The notes under the pieces: model-generated
The model's input: the letters and a program-made list of their open reading frames with translations, nothing else
What the model was told of the DNA's origin: nothing
The model's database searches: none
NCBI GenBank assembly: GCA_022496805.1
Contig: CM040094.1
Coordinates: 19,925,501-19,989,500 of the forward strand
Origin: Pohlia nutans
Taxonomy: Eukaryota; Streptophyta; Bryopsida; Bryales; Mniaceae
DNA length: 64,000 bases
Direction: 5' to 3'
Part shown: in pieces, positions 55,277-64,000 of the stretch
Layout of the letters: every line of letters begins with the position of its first letter
Position numbering within the stretch: the stretch's first letter is position 1
Translations under genes and position numbers: made by a program

Positions 55277-55656
55277 GGCGACAGAGCCTCCAAGCGCGCC
55301 GACCAGGAGCAAGTGAAAATCTCGCAAGCGCCGCCATCTTTCTAACCACAGCAAGATTAGGGTAAGATCACCTGCAAATCTTACGCAATTATGATTGAAG
55401 AGATCTGCAGAGGGAGTGGGGAAGTGGAGTGAAAGTGAAAATCACAGGCATTAGGGTTTCGTAATGAAGGGGTGGCGGCTGCGGGAGTTATAAGTTCGCG
55501 CCGACTCTGCCCTAAACCTTCGTAGGCTATTTATAGCGTTTAGGTCATCCATAGATGACTAGGTGTAGTCAGCCTTTCTGCTTCGATGACTATTCGTAGT
55601 CAGATGTTCTGCATACATGACTAGAGTGAACTGAAAGTTGTGTTTATTCTCTTTAG
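55277..55656. promoter_or_regulatory. Bidirectional promoter region of the CACTA element (right copy)
   Basis: Mirror of 42904-43283. The TATAAATA box lies on the minus strand (55528-55535) for the TNPA-like gene; TGACTA palindromes lie on the TNPD side. Confidence 0.55.
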
Positions 55657-58600
55657 GTGGACCACGGAATTGCTAATGGATCCTACATCCCGAGAGGATC
55701 TTCTGCATTTGCAACTGTGGGAAATCGAAGAGAAAGAAGCAGGCAGACAAGGTCTTAAAAGTTACCCTTGCCCATGTAAGAAATGCATGGGTGCAAAAAT
55801 AGTATCAAAGACAACCATCCGCAAACATCTCCAGAAGCACAAGCGAGATCCTGAATTCAAGACATCCATCCTGGTATGTTATCCACCAGTTTAGTCTGAT
55901 ATCTTGGTTATTAAATATGTGGGTGCCAATGCGCTTGCCTTACTTTGTTGCGATGATACATGTAGGAAACACAGAGATATGTTGTTCTGGCCGCAGCAGC
56001 TGCTGCATTAAATTCAGTAATTTCAGCTCCTCTACCGCTTCAAAGGAGCACAGAGAGTAGTTTGTATCCCAACCATCAAGCATCTGTGGATACTGTTCAA
56101 ACACATATCAATTATGGGCAGTGGCGCATGGGCACGATCCCGAAGCTCAAAATTTTCACATTTTGGGAAAGAAAGTAGGAGGTTAGGTTGTCAACACATC
56201 CGCACATGGGATGGGGCCTATATGCCATGGAAGCAGCCAAATCTGGTGATGAGTTATTGCCATTTGTTGGGAAGAGATTCTCAAAGGCTGAGTTCCACCG
56301 TCAGTGTGAGGCAGACAAGCGTTTTGTGAAGTATGCAATACGTGTGAAGAAAAATGTGTACCAAGATGGAGATGTGTTGAATGGAAATGTTGCAGGGTTT
56401 ATTAACAGTTCCATTGGAAGAGAGCATACAGGGAATGCTATTTGGGAATACGTGTCATTGCCTGCCCCATGGAACCCGAAAACTTGGGGGTATATTATGA
56501 CTGTAGCAACACGTGACATTGAAGTGGGAGAGGAACTTTTCACATATTACCCTCTTAATTGACAGGTCGCTTAGATTGCATCTAGGAAATGGGTAACAAT
56601 ACAAGAAACCGCTGTAATACTTTAGTGATTGCTTGTCTGTCAAGGAAGAACCACGACTAAATGTAGTCATTGTTTTTGTAGAGAGGACTAGCTGTAGTGA
56701 CAACATTTGCAGATATGACTAAACCTAGTCACTGTGCGTGCAGAGATGACTACATCGTACTCACTATTTGTCTTGAGATGACTATTTGTAGTCATAGTTA
56801 TCAGATACATGACTACTGTACATATGGATGAGCTACAATTATGAAAGTTTGTTTACATACTTGTAAGCTATGCAAGAAACGTGACATACTAACATATAAT
56901 TGGGGGGGGGTTGTGAATATCATCTGTGTAGTCTGGTTTTGTGTACGAAAGTGAGCAAGATTGTCCAATCCTTCCTGAATCCAACGAAGCGCACGAGGAA
57001 AACCCGACAATGCGAACCGGATCAGAAGAATTTGATGTTGTCCGAATGATCACAGACTGCCTTGGCAGATACGACAATATCCCTCCCGCTACTGATGACG
57101 TCTCCGATGAGGATGAAGATGACATTGGTTTCAACGACGACGACTTCCATGATGTAGGCCGTGCGAAATTCTTTGAAGAATCAAATATCCCACTCTACGA
57201 AGGTTGTCAGACAAAGCTTTTAGTTGCAGTGCTCCTCCTGTTCAATTGTTTCACGGTATTTGGAGTCACAAACTCAGCCGCAGATGAAATCTTGAATGTG
57301 ATCAGCGAACTTCTTCCCGAGGGTAATAAACTGCCCAAATCTCACTCGGCTGGGAAGAAATTCCTACGCCACTTGGGGCTGAATTACAACTCAATCCACG
57401 CCTGCAGAAACGGGTGCTGTTTGTTTCGAGGAGAGTTAGCAGATGCATTGACCTGCCCAAAATGTGGAGAGCTGCGATACACTTCGAACAGTAGTACAAG
57501 GGCAGTGAAGATACTAAGGCATTTTCCACTTATCCCCCGACTATTGCGAATGTATCGATGTACGAGGATTGCAGAGTTAAACAAGTGGCACACATCGAGA
57601 AAAGACATCAGCGGTAAAATGGAGAGTGTTCCAGACTCAAAAGCTTGGAAACACATCAATGAGCTCTATCCGGAATTTGCGTCTGAGGAGAGGAACATAC
57701 GATTGGGGATGGCTCTGGACGGTGTGAACCCTTACTCAAACCAATCATTAAGCCACTCAACATGACCAGTAATATTGTTGAACTACAACCTTCCTCCCTG
57801 GCTAATCACGAAACGTTTCTTTCTAATGTTGGTTCTCCTCATCCCAGGAAAAGAAAGCGTCACATCGGAAAATATAGATGTGTACTTGGCCCCACTTATT
57901 GAAGAGTTGCAGCAACTCTGGCACGGAGTCGATGCCGTTGATGTCTCCGATGACAGTGAAAACCAAAATTTTGTACTCAAAGCAATATTGATGTGGTGCA
58001 TCCACGATTATCCAGCGTATGGTCTTGTTTCTGGGCAAGTGACAAAGGGTTATAGAGGATGTGTTGAATGTGGCCCTAATGTTACTACTCGTCGATCAGC
58101 CGCACTGGGTAAAAACGTATATTTGGGACATCGGAGATACCTACGAAGGAATCACCCGTATCAACGACTCCGAAGAGCATTTGATGGCACGGAGGAAATT
58201 AGAGCACCTCCTTGCTCTCTAACTGGTCGAGATATCGTGCGGCATGCTAAAGCGAGGGAAAAATGGCTAAATACCTCTAATGAGAACAGACCAGGGGGGA
58301 GAATGATCCAGTGCACCAAACTGGAGTGAAGAGGTTGTCAACCCTGTACAGTCTTCCGTATTGGCAGGTTAGTCTACCATTTCAGCTGACCCCTTCTCAC
58401 TCTCGAGAGACATGTTGTTGTATTGTGTGCCTACTGAGTAACATGTATGATCAATAAGTTTGAGAATAAAGAGAATATGACTAGTTTTAGTCATGAAAAC
58501 CGAATGTACGACTACATTTTGTATGCTGTAGTGAGCGCATTTATAAGTATGTTCTAACATGGATGTGCACCACTGGCAGTGTCTCATGATCCGCCATGTG

Positions 58601-60577
58601 CTGGATCCAATGCATTGCGAAAAAAACCTGTGCGAAAACATCATGAAGACAATATGGGGATTGAAAGATACTCTAAAAGTGCGACAAGACCTGGAAGAGG
58701 CGAACATACGTCCCGAACTCCACCCAAAACATGTTGGAAATGATATCATCGCACTACCGGGTGCTCCTTATGTGCTGTCAAAGGTGGAGAAGGCAAAATT
58801 CATCAAAACCATCCGGAACCTAAAGACTCCCAGCAATTACGTGGGGCAGTTGTTCAAGAGGATAACCGTTGACGGAGACCTTCGTGGGCTTAAGTCACAC
58901 GACTACCACATAATGATGCAGCAGATTCTTCCTTTATGTGTGCGAACACTTCTACCGAAGGATGTTCGGGCAACAATAATCCGGATTAGCAGAGTGTTCC
59001 AGCGTTTATGTGCGAAGTCTGTGGATCCATCAACAATGCAAGACTTGATGGAAGAAACAGCAGTAACTATGTGTATGATGGAGAAGGTATTCCCACCGTC
59101 ATTTTTTGATGTCATGTCACATCTTCCGATCCACTTAGTGCAACAGTTAGCCATTTGTGGTCCGGTCCACACACGCTGGATGTACCCAGTGGAACGGTAT
59201 CTGAAAACGTTGAAGGGCTACGTACGACAACGAGCACAACCGGAGGGGTCGATGGCAAGAGGGTACATCATGGAGGAGGTGATTGGATTTTGCACTGAGT
59301 ACATGCAAAATTTTACTGTGACAGCACGCCGTGTTTGGGACGACAAAGAGGAGCCCAGTATGAATGACGAAGTGTTGCAAGGGAAGGGGAGACGACGCAT
59401 ATTGTCGCCGGAACTGCAATAGTGGATTCATGAGTTCGTGATTAACAACGCTGAAATCCTTCAAGATTACAGAGAGTAAGCTTCTGTGCAATATGATTTC
59501 CACATAGCTATATAAAATAACCAAAGCACGACGTCTGGTCATCATTTTAGATTAAAAGAGTAGCTATTAGCACGAGACAGACGGGACAGTCAGAACAGTG
59601 GAAAAAACGACTACATGTAGTCACCATTCTGGAAGCACTGACTAAATTCTGTGCACATGAGGTTGTCTTCTAAAAATTTAGGAACAATGATGGACTGGAG
59701 GTGATGTGTATATTGCAGGCGGTACGCGAGTGAAATGAGTCGACGAGAAGAGGCCAGAAAAGAATTCCGAAAACGAAGCAGGAGAAAACTTCCAGATTAT
59801 CCCATGGATATACGACATGAATCCTTCAATACGTGGTTCAAAACTGCTGCATTTGAAGACGTTGCAATGGGCATTGATGTCTCTGGGGATATACTCGCAT
59901 TGTTACTGCCTCCTAGACGAGAAGCGAAGGGATACAAGGCGATGTATGCATACGGCAATCATATACGAGTACGCTCTGCAGAAGTAGATATGTTGACATG
60001 CGATAGTGGAGTAGCGGCTACGTTTCTGCAATCGTGTCGCGCTAGCTCTAGTGACAGGAACATGAGGACAGCAAATCTGGAGTATGTGGGGTGGGTCGAC
60101 GAAATTATCAGCGTAGACTACGGCAAATTTGAAGTGGTGGTGTTGTATTGCACATGGGCCCAAGCAAACAAGAGGGGAGCTCGCGCTACAATGAAATGTG
60201 ACGAATATGGGTTCACGTTGTTCAGATTTGATCGATTGATTCCATATTCAGCAGACTCCTTTGCATTCCCTCTTCACGTACAACAAGTTTTTTATGTAGA
60301 CGACGAGGACAGCAGTGGATGGAAGATTGTGTTACGACGACAGCCGCGTGGCGCAAGAGTCGAGTCAAGTGATGGCGGAAGAGATGATCTGCAGAGTGTG
60401 CAGTTAGGTAGAGATGAGGAGCATGTAGGCCTACGGCCTGAATACACTACCGTGGAAAGGGAACTAGACACTCCTGATTTGAGAAGCTGTAGGAGACTAA
60501 CCACAGAAGATGTAAACCAAGCTTTGGTCGCTGCAGAGGAGGATCTAGAGGTGGGACATGATTTGCCATCACAGTAG
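55657..60577 (+). pseudogene. TNPD-like CACTA transposase, right copy, three lesions
   Basis: Exons A 55657-55873, C 56932-58367, D 58580-59475 and E 59719-60577. Shares the six-G frameshift (58294-58299) and the TAG in exon D (59420-59422) with the left copy, and adds TGG to TGA at 57763-57765 inside the TNP2 domain. Four missense differences from the left copy were seen (positions 57868, 58746, 58854, 59861). Confidence 0.88.
55966..56562 (+). CDS. SET-domain exon between TNPD exons A and C (right copy)
   Basis: No translated difference from the left copy was noticed, including the in-frame TAG at 56176-56178. The domain from VRLSTHPHMGWGLY to ELFTYYPLN is open. The exon keeps phase 0 with exon A (ends 55873) and a consensus acceptor at 55961-55965. 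Confidence 0.72.
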
Positions 60578-60809
60578 GAAATGAGGCCAAATGCATGGCA
60601 TAGCCCATTGTATTAGCAAACCAAGTACGAACCATAATATGTAGTAGTTGTGGTATCGGTAATCTTGATGACTATACTTAGTCAGTGATTCTACATGCAC
60701 GACTAATATGAGTCATTCGCTCGTGTTTACCGTCTACAGGGTTTTGGGACCTTCAGGCTTTGACTCGATGGTAAATCAGATAATGCACCAACTAGCCTAG
60801 TACTTGTAA

Positions 60810-61149
60810 GCTGCTTCATTTGAAAAAAAAACATCAAAGATATGCTAGTAATTAAGAGGAAAAAAAACCATAAAAAGATTCCTCGTGTAGAATCTGTAGC
60901 AAAACTATGAACAGAAGTTAGCAATCCAGAACGTACAAAAAAAGTTCCTAAAACACGACATAGAGAAGTGACCATATTAAGAAACAAAGTCCAATAATTC
61001 AATTTAGGTAAAATTACTGAATGAATACAAGCTGTAGCTAATAGCCAAGGCATAAAAGAAGCATTTTCTACAGGATCCCAAAACCACCAACCCCCCCCAC
61101 CCTAATTCATGATAAGCCCACCAACTTCCTAGCAAGATGCCTACAGTTA
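60810..61149 (-). pseudogene. ccmFN: Mitochondrial ccmFN fragment, right copy
   Basis: Mirror of 37411-37750, with the same frameshift in a run of eight C on the plus strand (61081-61088). Not functional. Confidence 0.88.
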
Positions 61150-62659
61150 GAAAACATGCGTAAGAGTATTTTTTTAACTGTAGCAAATGGCCAATTCCAC
61201 ATTGCAAACTCTACATTGCCATGGTATACAAAGCGATCTGCCATGTAAATATCTTCAACTTCACTGATGGACGCTAGAACATGCATGCGCACTACCCTCG
61301 TGGGGTGCATTGTACTGAAAATGTACGAGTATACGTGAGTGCACAAAAGGGGTATTAATTTGAATTACATAGCCGTATAACGTACACAAACAATAAACAC
61401 ATTAACCCTTAAACGTACCAGTCCTTTCTGGAAAAGTCAAACTACAGAAGTATATAGAATTAAGCCTTGAAGAATAATCAAAGTATATTTTATAATATTT
61501 CATGCATGAAATTAAGTGTTTCCTAAAAGTCCTGAAATTTTCAGATTTTTTTGATTTAACATGATTTTTTTACAAATTGTTAAGTCAAATGCTTCACAAA
61601 TTCATTTTAATTACAAAAAGACTTGAAAAAATTGATTAATTTTTGGATGAGATGCAAATCACAATGGAGAATCACATGATATCATTGATATGTTTTCCAT
61701 TAAAAAAAAACTAGTTAAATTTTGAAATTCGAAAAGTAATCATCCCATGTAGTGTATTCGGAGCTTGAATTACAGAGCTTGCAAAAGAGATAATTTACAG
61801 TATATATGAAATTTTTAAGATTTGAAAAGTGGAGTGCAAACTAGACTTGATAAACTTCATTTTCTCTGTTAAGAACTAAAAATATTCACGTATACTTACA
61901 CTAAACATATATTTAGAACAAAATACATCTGTGTATAAAGGTATTTAGACATAGAACCTCTCATGTGCGATGGGGTTTTAGAAGGGGTCATGAAGGCACG
62001 TGATTCTCAAACATAATGTAGAGTGCACTTTCCAAGGCACTACCTCAAATTATAATTCACGATGAATACCAAAGCAACACTAAACCGATGATTGAGAAAA
62101 AAGTCAGCATGGACGTGAAACGGGCACAAATTGAAAGAAAAAGCTGATAAAAAAGAGGGAGTCAGAGGTAGAGTAAACAAAAGTGGAAAGAATACGTGAG
62201 GGGAAGAAGCGTTGTAGTCAAAATAAAACTATCATAGTCAAAAAGAGAAAAACAATACATCAATGCAAAATCGATAAATGACAAGAATTTGAACAAGGTG
62301 CAAAGAGAACTCATAAGACTGTAGACAGTAAGAAGGGTATCTGGAATAAATATCCATGATAGATGAATTGCAAAAGTGATATAAATATGTATGACTTCGA
62401 AAAAAAGTATGGAACGAAAAAATATGAAAAACAAAAGCAAATAATGCCAAATTGTTTTTGAATAAAAAGTTAAATAATACAATGTATAAAATGTTAAAAC
62501 CTCGAAGGAACAAAAGAAATTCAAAAGAAAACCCTAATCAAAAGGAAGGAAAGTGAAATAGAAATAATATATAGATCATTAAACAAAGGATATAAATTTG
62601 AATTAAAACCATGAAGGCCACACTCAAAAACCCATTTACAAATGGCTGCCCAAAACTGT
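61150..62659. other. AT-rich interior of the right CACTA copy, no gene
   Basis: Mirror of 35901-37410; nothing further is seen. 62660-62900 is the mirrored subterminal repeat region. Confidence 0.5.
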
Positions 62660-62905
62660 AGTCACATAACTACTAAATCTAGTCATATCGCTGCCCATGC
62701 AAAAAGTCATATGGCTGCCCACGGAAGAATACGTTCCCCAACTACATTCCCATTGAGGTCCCATGTAAATATGACTAGAATCATAGTCATGTGATGACTA
62801 TGGACTGTTCTAGTCACCAAAGTAGTTTATTTTGAGTCATATCCTCCCGATAGTCATATCTAGTCATATGGCCGTAGTCATATTTTGTATGCTCTCCTAG
62901 TAGTG

Positions 62906-63190
62906 CCAACCCATCAATTCTGACTGGGCGACCCGGTACTCTGGTACCCCAAAGGTGCTAACATCCACCCCGGTAAATTGAAGAACAAATGGTTTGGTCC
63001 TTACCGAGTTCAATACCCACTACCTAACAATACGGTGTTACTCGTGGCCGTTGACAAATTCGACCCCGACCCGATTATAGTCAACATCAACAAACTAAAA
63101 CCGTACCGATTTCTCAATGACGATCAGCTACACAATGCCGCCCGAACCGCCCCAGATAAAAGTACCATCCTTCACCAACTAGACACCTAA
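62906..63190 (+). pseudogene. Integrase C-terminal fragment, right arm
   Basis: Mirror of 35370-35654: HPGKLKNKWFGPYRV then NINKLKPYRF, ending at TAA (63188-63190). Joined to the CACTA terminus at 62905/62906 in the same way as in the left arm. Confidence 0.8.
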
Positions 63191-64000
63191 GACGCCGCCG
63201 AAGACGATGAGGAAGACGAAGCAGAAGATACCGTCAAATCCATCTCCACCAACTGCATCACCGTGGAAATTGTTCCTCGGTCACCTCGGGATACCGAGTT
63301 CTACCTGGATACCAAACCGATGGAGTTGTCGACCCAACCTACCGAACCAGTACAACCACCAACCTCGGTAACCGACCACAACTGCAAAGCCGCCACCACA
63401 GCATCCCAGCCGCAACCAACGCTGCCGCTCCGACATACCGAACCAACCACCTTGGTAGCACCGAGGCAAAAACCGTACCGAGTGACAGGTTTGGCAGTAC
63501 CCAACCCTAACGCGCCGCCACTCCCCCAACCTAGTTCGCACCCACCCACTCCATCTCTCTTCATTACACCGCCCGCTTCATTCACTCCGTTGTCCACCTC
63601 CTCCTCTATTTATTCTTTCCTCACCATGCCGCCTTCCGCCGACACGGTTCTCTCTCCCTCCCGGTTAGCTCTCCGTCTCCGCCCTCCTTCTCCGTCTCCC
63701 TCTCTTCTTCCCCGGCCGCCACAGCCGGTAGCTACCGTTCAGCGTCACCGACACAATCGACCGAGGCGAATAGCGCGGATTAGAGTTCTCCCCCCTTCTA
63801 GCTTGGTAGCCACTCCTTCTTCCACTTCCCGAGAGAAAAAACGAGGCGATCTCCATGTTCGTTTTTGCAGGATGACAGGCCAGAAGAAGACCGCGGTCGA
63901 CAGTCGCCGTGCAAGCTCTTCCCGAGGTAACCCGGTAGGACCGGACTGGCGGGAATTCACATGCCGACCGCTCAAACACATGGTGGCCTGGAAATCTTAC
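63191..64000 (+). pseudogene. Extra ORF after integrase, right arm, truncated by the window
   Basis: Open in frame with integrase from the codon after TAA to the window end. It is acidic at first (DAAEDDEEDEAEDT), then Pro/Ser/Thr-rich, and reaches the DWREFTCRPLKHMVAWKSY segment at the edge. A promoter-like CT-rich stretch with CTATTTATT (about 63606) and a splice-acceptor-like site near 63870 lie inside it. Confidence 0.6.

Larger units (their letters stand above)
50312..62905 (+). mobile_element. CACTA transposon, right copy, 12,594 bp
   Basis: Same length and content as the left copy in opposite orientation (TNPD plus, TNPA-like minus). Flanked by gag (ACCGG) on the left and integrase (CCAACC) on the right; these do not form a 3 bp duplication, so retroelement sequence between gag and integrase was lost at or after insertion. 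It carries extra nonsense codons in both transposase genes compared with the left copy. Confidence 0.93.
50312..64000. repeat. Right arm of the giant inverted duplication (runs off the window)
   Basis: Reverse complement of 34560-48248 with identical spacing. It starts at the same CACTA terminus as the left arm but is joined to gag instead of flank sequence. By symmetry a 3' LTR is expected about 2.1-2.5 kb beyond the window end. Confidence 0.95.

Overview
The window looks like nuclear DNA of a land plant. It holds three host genes split by many short GT-AG introns, an AT-rich intergenic background, and dense plant-type transposons: Ty3-type LTR, CACTA, Stowaway and several small inverted-repeat families. 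A mitochondrial ccmFN fragment inside the CACTA element resembles the seed-free-plant (bryophyte) form from memory, so a bryophyte or other seed-free plant is plausible; the species cannot be fixed from sequence alone.

Bases 1-21,900 are the gene-bearing part. A 16-exon minus-strand gene (2559-13355) encodes a 562-residue thiamine-diphosphate enzyme of the bacterial-like acetolactate synthase type with no obvious transit peptide. A divergent 10-exon gene (15382-18924) encodes a 374-residue CPBP-family intramembrane protease. A 3-exon minus-strand gene (20520-21714) encodes a 103-residue chaperonin 10. All three models were built by hand from splice sites and close in frame. Their introns and spacers carry at least six families of small non-autonomous elements, including three copies flanked by TTAA.

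Bases 21,900-32,059 hold little coding signal: one unrecognised GC-rich frame (24542-25006), a 4.3 kb segment bounded by inverted ends (25415-29734), and inside it a tandem array of about 142 bp units (27240-29110).

Bases 32,060-64,000 are one nested structure. A Ty3-type LTR element was inserted with a GTACT target duplication. A 12,594 bp CACTA element replaces most of its pol region. The CACTA plus the downstream retroelement sequence is then present twice, head to head, as an inverted duplication: every feature at x in the left arm has a partner at 98560-x. The arms are at least 13,689 bp inside the window, with a 2,063 bp spacer (48249-50311). Both arms begin exactly at the same CACTA terminus, which suggests an aberrant transposition event.

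The CACTA element has divergent TNPD-like and TNPA-like genes. It has an in-phase SET-domain exon between TNPD exons, the mitochondrial fragment, and TGACTA-N4-TAGTCA palindromes at both ends and in most introns. The TNPA-like gene is fully open in the left arm and has a nonsense codon in the right arm; TNPD is damaged in both.
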